NCBI RefSeq assembly: GCF_014656075.1 | Contig: NZ_BNBS01000027.1 | Coordinates: 17,664-81,663, forward strand | Source of the DNA: Streptomyces hydrogenans | Lineage (GTDB): Bacteria > Actinomycetota > Actinomycetes > Streptomycetales > Streptomycetaceae | Length of the DNA stretch: 64,000 nucleotides | Reading direction: 5' to 3' | Shown: positions 15,411 to 23,944 of the stretch, in pieces | Layout of the letters: each line of letters begins with the position of its first letter | Numbering within the stretch: position 1 is the stretch's first letter | The notes under the pieces: model-generated | What the model was told of the DNA's origin: nothing | Database searches by the model: none | What the model saw: the letters and a program-made list of their open reading frames with translations, nothing else | Translations under genes and position numbers: made by a program

Positions 15411-16778
15411 CTACAGCCCGACGTCCCGGGCCCGCAGGTCCTCCAGGGTCTCGCGCCGGACCAGCAGCCGGGGGGCGCCGTCGCCGACGGCGACGACCGG
15501 CGGGCGGCCGACCAGGTTGTACGAGGAGGCCATCGAGAGGTGGTACGCGCCGGCCACGGGCACCGCGAGCAGGTCACCGGGCCTCAGGTCGGCGGGGAGG
15601 GCGACGTCCTCGGCGAGGATGTCGCCCGCCTCGCAGTGGCGCCCGGCGACGGTGGTGCGGGCGGTCGGGGCACTGGAGCGGCGGCCGATCAGGCGGGGCG
15701 CGTACCGGACGCCGTAGAGGGCGGGGCGGGGGTTGTCGCTCATGCCGCCGTCGACGGCGACGAAGGCGCGGCCGGGCGTCGTCTTGACGGCGAGGACCCG
15801 GTAGACGGCGACGCCGGCCGGGCCGACGACCGCCCGGCCCGGTTCGACGAGCAGCCGGGGCACCGGCAGCCGGGCGGCGGCGCAGCTCTCGGCGAGGGCG
15901 GCGCGGAGCCGGCGGGCGAGCGCGGTCGGGTCGAGGACCGGGTCGCCGGGCCGGTAGGCGATGCCGTGCCCGCCGCCGAGGTCGAGCTCCGGCAGGACCA
16001 CGCCGTGGGCGTCCCGGATCCGGGCCGTCAGCCCGACGAGCCGCCGCAGGGCGGTGAGATAGGGCTTGGTCCCGGTGATCTGGGAGCCGAGGTGGCAGTG
16101 CAGGCCGGTCAGTTCCAGCTGCGGCTGCCCCAGCACCCGGGCGACGGCGTGCTGGGCGTGCCCGTCGCGCAGCGAGAGGCCGAACTTCTGGTCGTCGGTG
16201 CCGGTACGGATCTTGGCGTGGCCGCCGGCGCCGACGCCCGGGGTCACGCGGAGCATGACCTTCTGGTGACCGCGCGGGCCGACGGCGGCGGCGAGCCGGG
16301 CGATCTCGGAGGCGCTGTCGATGACGATCCGGCCGACGCCGAGGCGCAGCGCGGTGTCGAGGTCGGCCGGGGACTTGGCGTTGCCGTGGAGGAGGATCCG
16401 CTCGGGCGGGAAGCCGGCGGTGACGGCGAGTTCGAGCTCGCCGGCCGAGCAGACGTCGAGGCCGAGCCCTTCCTCGTCGACGAGCCGGACGAGACCGCGG
16501 CAGAGGAACGCCTTGGCCGCGTAGTGCACGTCGGCGTCGGGAAAGGCGGACCGGTAGGTGCGGCAGCGGTAGCGGATCTCGGCCTCGTCGAGGACGTAGA
16601 CGGGCGTGCCGTGGGCGTCCGCGATGTCGTCCAGCGGGACCCCGGCGATCAGCACCCGCCCACCGGGCTCCTCGGTGGTGGTGGCGGGCCAGACGGAGTA
16701 CTCCTCCGCGGCGCCGTCCGCTCCGGTTCCCGCGCGGGGCTCTTCGGTGCCCGAGCCGGGCAGTTCGGTGACGGTCAT
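15411..16778 (-). CDS. lysA: Diaminopimelate decarboxylase (PLP, fold III)
   Basis: A protein of 455 residues that converts meso-diaminopimelate to L-lysine. The PLP lysine lies in VHYAAKAFLC. Other motifs are LDVCSAGELELAVTAGF, GLHCHLGSQIT, ELDLGGGHGIAY (phosphate-binding Gly loop), EPGRAVVGPAGVAVYRV, HCEAGDIL (active-site Cys-Glu) and the C-terminal GAYHLSMASSYNLVGRP. The ATG overlaps the stop of the upstream small gene (ATGA) and is preceded by GAGGGGGA, so translation is coupled. Its location outside a lysine operon and its odd partner suggest an accessory copy, as found in secondary-metabolite or amine pathways. Reaction on a related amino acid cannot be excluded. Confidence 0.88.
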   Translation of the reverse strand: MTVTELPGSGTEEPRAGTGADGAAEEYSVWPATTTEEPGGRVLIAGVPLDDIADAHGTPVYVLDEAEIRYRCRTYRSAFPDADVHYAAKAFLCRGLVRLVDEEGLGLDVCSAGELELAVTAGFPPERILLHGNAKSPADLDTALRLGVGRIVIDSASEIARLAAAVGPRGHQKVMLRVTPGVGAGGHAKIRTGTDDQKFGLSLRDGHAQHAVARVLGQPQLELTGLHCHLGSQITGTKPYLTALRRLVGLTARIRDAHGVVLPELDLGGGHGIAYRPGDPVLDPTALARRLRAALAESCAAARLPVPRLLVEPGRAVVGPAGVAVYRVLAVKTTPGRAFVAVDGGMSDNPRPALYGVRYAPRLIGRRSSAPTARTTVAGRHCEAGDILAEDVALPADLRPGDLLAVPVAGAYHLSMASSYNLVGRPPVVAVGDGAPRLLVRRETLEDLRARDVGL

Positions 16779-17248
16779 GCGGCGGTCCCCCTCGCGGCCG
16801 CGTCGAAGCGGCGGGCGCACGGGGTGCCGGGGCGGGGACGCGCGGGGTACGGGGACTCGGCGACGGGCCCGGGGACGGCTTCGGGGGCGGGGGCGGGCCC
16901 GGCCGGGGCCGGGGTCGGGGCCGGTGTGAAGGGGGCGGTGAGGACCGGGTCGACGGTCAGGGCGCGGACGCCGAGGGGGCGGGTGAGGGCGCGCAGGGCT
17001 GGCTCGGAGAGCGGGATCCAGGGCTGGTCGCCGCCGAGGGTGGCGCGGAGCCGTTCCGGGCTGGTGAACGCGACGGCCGTGCGGGCGCCGACGGGCGTGC
17101 GGTAGAGGCGGGTGGTGACTCCGTGGGCTCCCGGCCGGACGGGCACGCAGAGGCGTCCGACCGGGGCCGGTTCGGCGGGTTCCGCGTCCGTGGGCTCGGG
17201 GGCCGGCTGCGCGGGGCCGCGGTCGTCGGCGAGCGGGGTGCGGGGCAT
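16775..17248 (-). CDS. SseB-like (SAV_915-type) small protein upstream of lysA
   Basis: A protein of 157 residues. The core (about residues 30-105: VGRLCVPVRPGAHGVTTRLYRTPVG, then VAFTSPERLRATLGGDQPWIPLSEPALRALTRPLGVRALTVDP) resembles the SseB/SAV_915 type of small actinobacterial proteins. A Pro/Ala-rich tail follows. The function of that family is not established. GGAGGACCCC lies directly before the ATG at 17248, which fixes the start. The stop overlaps the lysA ATG by four bases, so the two proteins are made together. Whether it affects the decarboxylase is unknown. Confidence 0.6.
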   Translation of the reverse strand: MPRTPLADDRGPAQPAPEPTDAEPAEPAPVGRLCVPVRPGAHGVTTRLYRTPVGARTAVAFTSPERLRATLGGDQPWIPLSEPALRALTRPLGVRALTVDPVLTAPFTPAPTPAPAGPAPAPEAVPGPVAESPYPARPRPGTPCARRFDAAARGTAA

Positions 17249-17616
17249 GGGGTCCTCCGGTCGGTCCGGCCCCGCCGACGGTTCGGCGGGGCGCGTCCTC
17301 GCAGCCTTGCCCGGTGCGGGGCGCCCCGTCCGCCTCCCTGACGCGGTCCTGACGCCGACCCCGGCCACTCTTGACGCGTTCGTCACGGGGGGGCGGGGGC
17401 ACGGCGGGGAGGTCCCGGGGCCGGGGGGCGGCCGGGGACAGCTCGGGCCGTGCGGCCGAAAAGCAGCTCGGACCGTACGGCCGGGAGGCAGGCTCGGACC
17501 GTCCCCGGCACCCCGAACGGACATTGCTACTAATCCTCTAAGCTGCTTAGTATTCACGAGCCTTCGCACCCGGCGGCCGCACCGCGGCCGCCCCCTGAGG
17601 AAGAGGGAGCACCGCC
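17249..17616. other. Divergent intergenic region with an AT-rich dyad
   Basis: A 368-base gap between the lysA operon and the NlpC/P60 gene. It is mostly low-complexity GC-rich sequence. The notable part is an AT-rich island at 17521-17560 (see next entry). No gene is supported. GAGGAAGAGGGAGCACC before 17617 is the ribosome binding site of the NlpC/P60 gene. Confidence 0.5.
17528..17552. promoter_or_regulatory. Operator-like nested inverted repeat
   Basis: TACTAA (17528-17533) pairs with TTAGTA (17547-17552). Inside lies CTAAG-ctg-CTTAG (17538-17550). This AT-rich dyad, in a very GC-rich setting, looks like a binding site of a winged-helix or MarR-type regulator. It lies about 65 bp before the NlpC/P60 start, in the position of a promoter. 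Confidence 0.45.
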
Positions 17617-18654
17617 GTGCCGTCGCACCGCCGCCCGAAGCAGCCGCACCCCCGTTACGCCGGTGTCGTGACCGCCACGGCGGCCGCCGTCGCCCTCTCC
17701 ACCCAGCAGGCGACGGCCGACCCGCTGCCCGACCCCACCAAGAAGGGCGTCCAGGCGCAGGTGGACCGGCTGTACGAGGAGGCGACGCAGGCGACGGAGA
17801 AGTACAACGGCGCCAAGGAGCGGGCCGACGGGCTGCGCCGGCAGGTCGGCCTCCTCCAGGACGGGGTGGCGCGCAAGCAGGCCGAGCTCAACGAACTCCG
17901 CGACCGGATCGGCCTGCTGGCGGCGGGTCAGTACCGCGCGGGCGGCCTCGATCCGGCCCTCCAGCTCTTCCTCTCGTCCGACCCCGACGCGTACCTGGAG
18001 CGCGCCACGGCCCTCGACCGGGCCGGCGACCGGCAGACGGCGGCGCTCCGGCGGTACCTGGACGAGCAGCGGACGCTGCGGCAACAGCGCGGCGAGGCGT
18101 CGGAGCGGCTGCGCGACCTCGGAGCCGTCCAGCGGGAGCTGGGCACGCGCAAGGGCGAGATCCAGGGGAAGCTGCGCGAGGCACAGCGACTGCTCAACAC
18201 CCTGTCGGCGAAGGAGCGGGCCCGGATCGCCGAAGCGGAGCAGCGGGCGAACCGGGCCAGCTCGCGGGTGGAGCCGGGGAACGAGCCGAGCGCCTCCGGA
18301 CGGGCGGCGACCGCCTTCGCCGCGGCGAAGAGCCGGGTCGGGCTGCCGTACGTGTGGGGCGCGAGCGGCCCGTCCTCCTTCGACTGCTCGGGGCTGACCT
18401 CGTGGGCGTTCCGCCAGGCGGACGTCGCGCTCCCCCGCACCTCGCAGGCGCAGGCGTCGGCCGGGACCCGGATCGACCGGCCGGCCGACCTGCGGCCCGG
18501 GGACCTGATCGTGATGCGGACCGACCTCAGCCACATCGGCTTCTACGCGGGCAACGGACAGATCCTGCACTCCCCCAAGCCCGGCGCGCAGGTCCGCTAC
18601 GAGTCGATCGCCCGCAGCGGGATGCCCTTCATGTGGGGCGTGCGGATCGGGTGA
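17617..18654 (+). CDS. Secreted NlpC/P60 peptidoglycan endopeptidase with coiled coil
   Basis: A protein of 345 residues with a short signal peptide (cleavage near ATADP) and a long coiled coil (about 45-225: repeated heptad-like DRLYEEATQATEKYNGAKERAD). A C-terminal NlpC/P60 domain follows. The catalytic Cys is in SSFDCSGLTSWAF, the His in LSHIGFYAGNG and the third polar residue in ILHSP. This is the RipA/Cwl-type arrangement in which the coiled coil controls access to the catalytic domain. The enzyme should cut peptide stems in the cell wall during growth or septation. It has a strong purine-rich ribosome binding site, and the operator-like dyad lies upstream. Confidence 0.92.
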   Translation: MPSHRRPKQPHPRYAGVVTATAAAVALSTQQATADPLPDPTKKGVQAQVDRLYEEATQATEKYNGAKERADGLRRQVGLLQDGVARKQAELNELRDRIGLLAAGQYRAGGLDPALQLFLSSDPDAYLERATALDRAGDRQTAALRRYLDEQRTLRQQRGEASERLRDLGAVQRELGTRKGEIQGKLREAQRLLNTLSAKERARIAEAEQRANRASSRVEPGNEPSASGRAATAFAAAKSRVGLPYVWGASGPSSFDCSGLTSWAFRQADVALPRTSQAQASAGTRIDRPADLRPGDLIVMRTDLSHIGFYAGNGQILHSPKPGAQVRYESIARSGMPFMWGVRIG

Positions 18655-18697
18655 CGCGGGCCCGCCCCTGACGCACACGGATGGATGTAACGCCTGC

Positions 18698-18703
18698 TAC
18701 ATT
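18698..18703 (+). promoter_or_regulatory. -10 box of a leaderless ChrB-like transcript, within a dyad
   Basis: TACATT ends 7 nt before the GTG at 18711, so transcription would begin at or next to the start codon. The box overlaps the inverted repeat ATGTA-acgcctgc-TACAT (18685-18702), a likely regulator site. Confidence 0.5.
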
Positions 18704-18710
18704 CGCCCGC

Positions 18711-19277
18711 GTGACAGAGAAAGCACAGACCGCCCGCTGGCTGCTCCTCGTGGTCAGGCTGCCGTCCGAGCCGTCCCGGCACCGCGTCGCCGTCTGGCGC
18801 GAGCTGCGCAAGGTCGGCGCCCTCTCGCTCGGTCAGGGCGTCTGGGCCGTGCCCGACGTCCCCGCCTTCGAGGGCGGGGTGAGCCGCGCCCTCGAACTCA
18901 CCGACCGGGCGGGCGGCGAGGCCATCCGCCTCGACGCGACCGGCCGCGGCCCCGAGGACGCCGACCGTTTCGCCGCGCTCTTCACCGCCGCGCGGGAGGA
19001 GGACTGGACGGAGTTCCTCGCCGACTGCGGGAAGTTCGAGGAGGAGATCGCCAAGGAGATCCGCACCGCCAAGTTCACCCTCGCCGAACTGGAGGAGGAG
19101 GAACAGTCCCTGGAGCGGCTGCGGCGCTGGCACCGCGACCTGACGGCCCGTGACGTCTTCGGCGCCCCGCTCTCCGGACCGGCCGGCGAACGGCTCGCCC
19201 ACTGCGTCACCGTGTGCGAGGGGTACGCGGAACTGGTCTTCGACGCCCTGCACCGGCCGGGCGGTGAGGAGCGGTGA
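18711..19277 (+). CDS. ChrB N-terminal domain protein
   Basis: A protein of 188 residues matching the ChrB N-terminal domain: WLLLVVRLPSEPSRHRVAVWRELRKVGALSLGQGVWAVPD, then an acidic helical part DWTEFLADCGKFEEEIAKEI and a long charged helix. In proteobacteria ChrB regulates chromate resistance. In actinobacteria this short form is commonly paired with a transporter and may be a regulator or accessory factor. I choose GTG 18711 because a -10 box lies 7 nt upstream and the family begins here; an ATG at 18681 adds ten residues. Its TGA overlaps the GTG of the next gene (GTGA). Confidence 0.75.
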   Translation: MTEKAQTARWLLLVVRLPSEPSRHRVAVWRELRKVGALSLGQGVWAVPDVPAFEGGVSRALELTDRAGGEAIRLDATGRGPEDADRFAALFTAAREEDWTEFLADCGKFEEEIAKEIRTAKFTLAELEEEEQSLERLRRWHRDLTARDVFGAPLSGPAGERLAHCVTVCEGYAELVFDALHRPGGEER

Positions 19278-20500
19278 CGGAGGAGAAGGGCACTCCGGGC
19301 ACGCCGCCGTCGTGGCGGTTGTGGCCGCTTTACGCCGCCGGGTTCACCACCGCCTTCGGCGCCCACGGCGTCGCCGCCGTGCTCGGCGGGGACACCGACG
19401 ACGTCGTCGGCTCGCTGCTGATGCTCGGCGCGCTGCTCGCGCTGTACGACGGGGCCGAGGTCCTGCTCAAGCCGCTGTTCGGCTCGCTCGCCGACCGGAT
19501 CGGCGCCCGTCCCGTCATGATCGGGGGCCTGATCGGCTTCGCCGCCGCGTCCGCCGCGTACGTCGTCGCCGACAGCCCCGGCTGGCTGTGGGCGGCCCGG
19601 CTCGGGCAGGGCGCCGCCGCCTCCGCCTTCTCGCCGTCCGCCTCCGCGCTGGTCGCCCGGCTCAACCCGGCGGCCAAGCACGGGCGCGCCTTCGGCTCGT
19701 ACGGCTTCCACAAGTCGATCGGCTACACCCTCGGTCCGCTGCTCGGCGGCGCGCTGATGTGGCTCGGCGGACTGCGGCTGCTGTTCGGCGTGATGGCCGC
19801 GCTGGCCGCGCTCGTCGCCGTCTGGGCCCTGCTCGCGGTGCCGGCCGTGCCGCCGCTGCCGCGCCGCCGCCAGACGGTGCTCGACCTCGCCCGCCGCCTC
19901 GCCGACCCGGTCTTCCTGCGGCCGACGGCCGCGCTCGCCGCGGCGACCGCCGCGCTGTCGGTCGGCGTCGGCTTCCTGCCGGTCTCCGGGGCCGCCGCCG
20001 GATACGGCACGGTCGCCACCGGCGCCGCCGTCTCCGTCCTCGCCCTCACCGCGGCCGTCGTCCAGCCGAAGGCCGGACGGGCCCTCGACGAGGGCCGGCT
20101 CACCACCGGCCGGGGCCTGACGACCGGTCTGCTCGTCACCGCCGCCGGGCTCGGCTGCGCCGCGATCCCCGGCCTGCCGGGGATCCTGCTCGCCGCCGTC
20201 CTGATCGGCGCGGGCACCGGACTCATCACCCCGCTCGGCTTCGCCGCGCTCGCCACCGCCACCCCGAAGGAGCGCCTCGGCCAGACCATGGGCTCGGCCG
20301 AACTGGGCCGCGAACTCGGCGACGCGGGCGGCCCGCTGCTGGTCGCGGGCGTGGCCACCGCCGCGGGCCTCGGCACCGGCTACGACGTCCTCGCCGCCGT
20401 CATCGCGGCCGGCATCCTGATCGCACTGGCGCGCGCGGGACGGGGACGTACGGCCCCGGGCGCGGCGGGCACGCCGACGGGGGGCGGCCCCGCGGCCTGA
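19274..20500 (+). CDS. MFS transporter coupled to the ChrB-like gene
   Basis: A major-facilitator permease of 408 residues with 12 predicted helices. The loop between helices 2 and 3 contains LFGSLADRIGARPVMIGG, a classic MFS motif A. Motif-C-like sequence GYTLGPLLGGALMWLGG lies in helix 5. The GTG start overlaps the stop of the ChrB-like gene, so it is co-translated. The context suggests export of a toxic anion or drug sensed by the ChrB-like protein, but the substrate is not readable. A terminator follows at once. Confidence 0.87.
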   Translation: MTEEKGTPGTPPSWRLWPLYAAGFTTAFGAHGVAAVLGGDTDDVVGSLLMLGALLALYDGAEVLLKPLFGSLADRIGARPVMIGGLIGFAAASAAYVVADSPGWLWAARLGQGAAASAFSPSASALVARLNPAAKHGRAFGSYGFHKSIGYTLGPLLGGALMWLGGLRLLFGVMAALAALVAVWALLAVPAVPPLPRRRQTVLDLARRLADPVFLRPTAALAAATAALSVGVGFLPVSGAAAGYGTVATGAAVSVLALTAAVVQPKAGRALDEGRLTTGRGLTTGLLVTAAGLGCAAIPGLPGILLAAVLIGAGTGLITPLGFAALATATPKERLGQTMGSAELGRELGDAGGPLLVAGVATAAGLGTGYDVLAAVIAAGILIALARAGRGRTAPGAAGTPTGGGPAA

Positions 20501-20501
20501 C

Positions 20502-20527
20502 CCGCCCGGCCCCGCTCCGCCGGGCGG
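20502..20527 (+). terminator. Hairpin after the MFS gene
   Basis: CCGCCCGGC (20502-20510) and GCCGGGCGG (20519-20527), a perfect 9-bp stem with an 8-nt loop, two bases after the MFS stop. Confidence 0.6.
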
Positions 20528-20889
20528 CGGACCGGGGAAGCCGTCCGGTCGTGCTGGCACTTCGTGTCTCCGTCCGGGGACCGGCACACCCCTCACCGCC
20601 AGGTCGCGATACCGGTGGGGGGTATCGGATTCCCTGGGGGGCGCCGGGAGTCGGGGCCGGCACCGGCCGGGAGGCCCGTATGGCACCGCGTGCCTGGTCG
20701 GAGGGGACCGGGAAGTCGGCTGGACGGAGGGCCTGGGAAGCTGAAAACCTCGGCGATTGAGGACCCGATCACCGGTCCCGTACGTGCGCCGCCGCGAGGG
20801 GAGCGTGGCGCGGGCCCGTGATCGTCGCGTCCTCGAAGGCGCGTCCGCCGCACCCGTACGCGCCGGTACCGCGAGGAGGAGGACCACCG
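20528..20889. other. Intergenic region with an operator-like dyad
   Basis: About 360 bases without a supported gene. The main feature is the inverted repeat at 20607-20627 (separate entry). The rest is low-complexity GC-rich sequence ending in GCGAGGAGGAGGACC, the ribosome binding site of the next gene. Confidence 0.45.
20607..20627. promoter_or_regulatory. CGATACC-N7-GGTATCG inverted repeat
   Basis: Perfect 7-bp arms CGATACC (20607-20613) and GGTATCG (20621-20627) around GGTGGGG. The ATACC/GGTAT arms with a G-rich centre recall CsoR-type metal operators, but the match is loose. It is the best regulatory candidate between the MFS gene and the gene at 20890. Confidence 0.35.
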
Positions 20890-21618
20890 ATGACCGCCGC
20901 CCGGGAAGAACGGCTGCAGCTCGACGCCGCGAGCGTCGACAACGCGAGGACGACGCTGCTCCAGCTCCTCGCACGGGCGGGGGTGTACTCCGGCGACGCC
21001 GAGGAGCTGATCGGCCTCGTGGAGGCGGGCGCCCTCGCCGTGGCGCACGAGGAACTGTCCGGCACCGGCCGGCAGGCCCCGCCGGGGAGCGGCGAGCCGT
21101 ACGCGGCGGGCTGGCGCGAGGGCTCACGGGCCGTCACCGAGGGGCTCGCCGGCCTCGCCGACCGGGCCCTGGGCAAGGCCGTCGCGGCGGACGCCGAGGG
21201 GGAGCCGGACCCGCGGACGCGGGTCGGGCGGATGGAGGTCGAGCGGGCCAAGGTGGCGGTCGTGCCGCTCTACCTCACCTTCTCCGAGGAGTCCGACCTC
21301 GACCCCGAGGTCACCGAGCAGGTGCTCGCGTCCGCGCTCGCCACGATGGGGGCCCGGCAGCGGGCCGCGTATCCGGGGCGGCTGACCTCCTTCGCCGCCG
21401 ACCACCGGACCCATCTGGAGCGGCTGTACGCCACGTACGGGCCGGGCAGCGCGATCGCCATCCACGGCCGCTACACCCTGGTCCACTCCCCCACCAGCCT
21501 CGCCGTCCTGGAGCGGCTCGCCGCCCACCCGGCGGAGCTGCGGGAGGAGTGGGACGCGGCCGAACTCCCGCCGGCCTGGCTGGACGGACTGACCCGCGCC
21601 TGGGACGCCACGGTCTGA
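20890..21618 (+). CDS. Soluble protein of unknown function
   Basis: A protein of 242 residues, mostly helical, that I do not recognise. Visible stretches are ARTTLLQLLARAGVYSGDAEELIGLVEAGALAVAHEEL near the N-terminus, VERAKVAVVPLYLTFSEESDLDPEVTEQVLASAL in the middle, and YGPGSAIAIHGRYTLVHSPTSLAVLERL toward the end. It has no signal peptide and no membrane helix. The start is fixed by GAGGAGGAGG before the ATG at 20890. It converges on the SulP permease gene with a 15-bp gap. Confidence 0.7.
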   Translation: MTAAREERLQLDAASVDNARTTLLQLLARAGVYSGDAEELIGLVEAGALAVAHEELSGTGRQAPPGSGEPYAAGWREGSRAVTEGLAGLADRALGKAVAADAEGEPDPRTRVGRMEVERAKVAVVPLYLTFSEESDLDPEVTEQVLASALATMGARQRAAYPGRLTSFAADHRTHLERLYATYGPGSAIAIHGRYTLVHSPTSLAVLERLAAHPAELREEWDAAELPPAWLDGLTRAWDATV

Positions 21619-21633
21619 CGCCGGGCCACCCCT

Positions 21634-23325
21634 TCACGGGCCCGCGGGCGCGGCGGCCGGCGCCGCGTGCGGGTCGGGGAAGGGCGGGAGCCGCACGGGG
21701 TGAGGCCCGGCGGCGGTGTGCCGTTCGGCCCACGCGGTCATCGCGGCGCGGCAGGCGTGGTCCAGGTGGTGCAGCCCCGACAGATCCACCTCGACGGGCC
21801 GGTCCCGGGGCAGCGCCTCCAGGGCGTCGAGGAGCTTCGGCAGCCCGAGGAAGGTCGCCCCGCCGCTGAGCCGGACCCGGAGCACGCCGACGGCGGGCGG
21901 ACGGGGCAGGCCGTACGGGGACGGTGCGTCGTGCGGGGACGGACAGGGCTCGCCGTGCGCGGGCGATTCGCCGTGCGGGGGCAGTACGCCGCGTGGGGGC
22001 CGGTCGTCGTCCGAGGGCGATGCGCCGTCCGAGGGCGATGCGCCGTCCGGGGGCGGTTCGTCGGTGTGGTCCACGCGGAGGTGGGACGCCTCCCAGGCGG
22101 CCTTCGCGACGGCGAGGCCGAGGCCGACGAGCACCCCTTCGAGCATGCCGACCGCCACGATCGCCGCCGCCGTCGCGGCGAGCACGGCCGCCTCGCCCCG
22201 GTGACCGCGCCACAGGGCGACGATCCCCCGGAAGGGGATGAGCTTCCAGCCCGCGTGGACCAGGATCCCGGCGAGCGCCGGCAGCGGTACGTGAGCGAGC
22301 GCACCCGGCAGCAGCACGGCGAAGACCAGCAGCCACACGCCGTGCAGCACCCGGGAGGCCCTGGTCCGGGCGCCCGCCCGGACGTTGGCCGAACTGCGGA
22401 CGATCACGGCCGTCAGCGGCAGTGCGCCGAGCAGGCCGCAGAGGGTGTTCCCGACGCCCTGGGCGACCAGTTCGCGGTCGTACTCGGTGCGCGGCCCGTC
22501 GTGCAGCCGGTCCACGGCCGCCGCGCTGAACAGCGACTCGGCGGAGGCGATCAGCGCGAAGGCCAGCACGGCCCCCAGGACGGCCGGCTCGGCCAGCAGC
22601 AGGAACGCGGCGGAGTCGGGCGGCCGGACGGCGGCCAGGACGCCGTCCACTTGGACCGTCGCGACGGGCAGCCCGGCGAGGGCGGTGACGAGCCCCGCGA
22701 GGAGGACCGCGACCAGGGCGCCGGGCAGCGCGCCGACCCGCCCCGGCAGCCGGATCCAGGCGACGATCACCAGGACCGCGCCGGCGGCGACGGCCACCGA
22801 GGCGACGGCACGCGGGTCGGTGGCGGCCCCGGCCAGCTCCGCCGGCAGCGCGGCCAGGCGGGCGGGTCCGCCGTCCGGGGCGGCGACCCCGGCGGCCGCG
22901 TACAGCTGTCCCGCGACGATCACCAGCCCGATGCCCGCCAGCATCCCCTCCACGACGGAGAGCGAGATGGCCCGGAACCAGCGCCCCCAGCGGAGCAGGC
23001 CCAGCGCCGTCTGGACCAGCCCGGCGGCCAGCACGATCACCCCCAGCCCGGCCAGGCCGAAGGCCCGCACCGACTCCAGGACCAGGACCGTCAGCCCCGC
23101 GGCGGGCCCGGAGACCTGGAGACTGCTGCCCCGCATCACACCGGTCACCAGCCCCCCGACGATGCCGGTGACCAGCCCGAGTTCCGCCGGAACCCCGGAG
23201 GCGACCGCGACGCCGACGCACAGCGGCAGGGCGACCAGGAAGACGACGAGCGAAGCGGCGAAGTCCTGACGGAGGTGGGCACGGGAAAGGCGACGGGGCC
23301 GCCCGGGCGACGGGGAAGACGGCAT
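21634..23325 (-). CDS. SulP family permease with STAS domain, probable bicarbonate transporter
   Basis: A protein of 563 residues. The N-terminal part has the SulP opening LRQDFAASLVVFLVALPLCVGVAVASGVP and about ten helices, with GLVTGIVGGLVTGVMRGSSL, SAESLFSAAAVDRLHDGPRT (the SulP loop) and ELVAQGVGNTLCGLLGALPLT. A hydrophilic linker with in-frame DGASPS repeats separates it from a short C-terminal STAS domain. It is divergent from a beta-carbonic anhydrase gene, an arrangement that fits bicarbonate uptake coupled to CO2/bicarbonate interconversion. Sulfate transport is the alternative. GAGGGG lies 9 bases before ATG 23325. Confidence 0.88.
   Translation of the reverse strand: MPSSPSPGRPRRLSRAHLRQDFAASLVVFLVALPLCVGVAVASGVPAELGLVTGIVGGLVTGVMRGSSLQVSGPAAGLTVLVLESVRAFGLAGLGVIVLAAGLVQTALGLLRWGRWFRAISLSVVEGMLAGIGLVIVAGQLYAAAGVAAPDGGPARLAALPAELAGAATDPRAVASVAVAAGAVLVIVAWIRLPGRVGALPGALVAVLLAGLVTALAGLPVATVQVDGVLAAVRPPDSAAFLLLAEPAVLGAVLAFALIASAESLFSAAAVDRLHDGPRTEYDRELVAQGVGNTLCGLLGALPLTAVIVRSSANVRAGARTRASRVLHGVWLLVFAVLLPGALAHVPLPALAGILVHAGWKLIPFRGIVALWRGHRGEAAVLAATAAAIVAVGMLEGVLVGLGLAVAKAAWEASHLRVDHTDEPPPDGASPSDGASPSDDDRPPRGVLPPHGESPAHGEPCPSPHDAPSPYGLPRPPAVGVLRVRLSGGATFLGLPKLLDALEALPRDRPVEVDLSGLHHLDHACRAAMTAWAERHTAAGPHPVRLPPFPDPHAAPAAAPAGP
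22008..22060 (-). repeat. 18-nt in-frame repeats in the SulP linker
   Basis: Two exact copies of an 18-nt unit (22008-22025 and 22026-22043) and a diverged third. On the coding strand they give DGASPS repeats in the hydrophilic linker between the membrane and STAS parts. Weaker copies extend leftward. Confidence 0.75.
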
Positions 23326-23944
23326 GCTGAGGAACCCCTCACGGTCGGAAGGACGACGATCGGGCGGGTCCGCGACAGGGCGCGGGATTGCGCTGGGAGG
23401 CGCTCGTGCGGGAGGGGGCGCCGGGGTGGTGCGCGCTCGCGTGGGGGTGGGATGCGGGGCGCCCGGGGCCTGGAGGCGAAGCCGGCGCGGGACCGCGGGC
23501 ATGGCCCCGGTTCGGGGCGGCGGCGAGGGGTGTCGACCGCAGGCTAGTGCGGGCCGGGGCGCGGACGGCGCGGCTCGGTGGCGGCGGCCCGTTTCCGGCC
23601 GGAAGCGAGCGCTACGTGACGCGAACCGCCGCCGGACCGGCGCGGGGGCGCTCCGGCAGGAACGGCGCGTCGGCCGCGAGCGCCGCGCACTCGGGCACCG
23701 GTGGGGCGCGCGGAGGCATGACGGGAGGCGCGGGTCCGGGTCCCGGGTCAACAGCCGGGTCGGCTGTTGACAGCCCTCGGCCTCACCGTCGCCCCAGGTA
23801 CCGGGTGAGAAGGGACAGGGCGGCCGAAAGGGGTGTGGGCTGGGGTGACGGAGGTGGCGGGGGCGGGTGCGATGCGTCACAAGGGGGTCGGCAGGGGGGC
23901 GGTCCGGTAGCGCACGGGGCGGGGGGCCCGCATAGGGTGGCGGC
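23326..23944. other. Divergent SulP / carbonic anhydrase intergenic region
   Basis: A 619-base gap. High-GC sequence gives long spurious frames on both strands, but none has a ribosome binding site or a recognisable protein. Supported contents are the hairpin-like operator at 23747-23771 and a TAGGGT box (23933-23938) six bases before the carbonic anhydrase ATG, which suggests a leaderless transcript. A further regulatory or small-RNA function of this long gap cannot be excluded. Confidence 0.5.
23747..23771. promoter_or_regulatory. 10-bp inverted repeat GTCAACAGCC / GGCTGTTGAC
   Basis: A perfect dyad with arms 23747-23756 and 23762-23771 and a GGGTC loop. The right arm runs into TTGACA (23767-23772), a perfect -35 hexamer, although no good -10 box follows at 16-19 nt. 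It could be an operator for either divergent gene. Confidence 0.45.
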
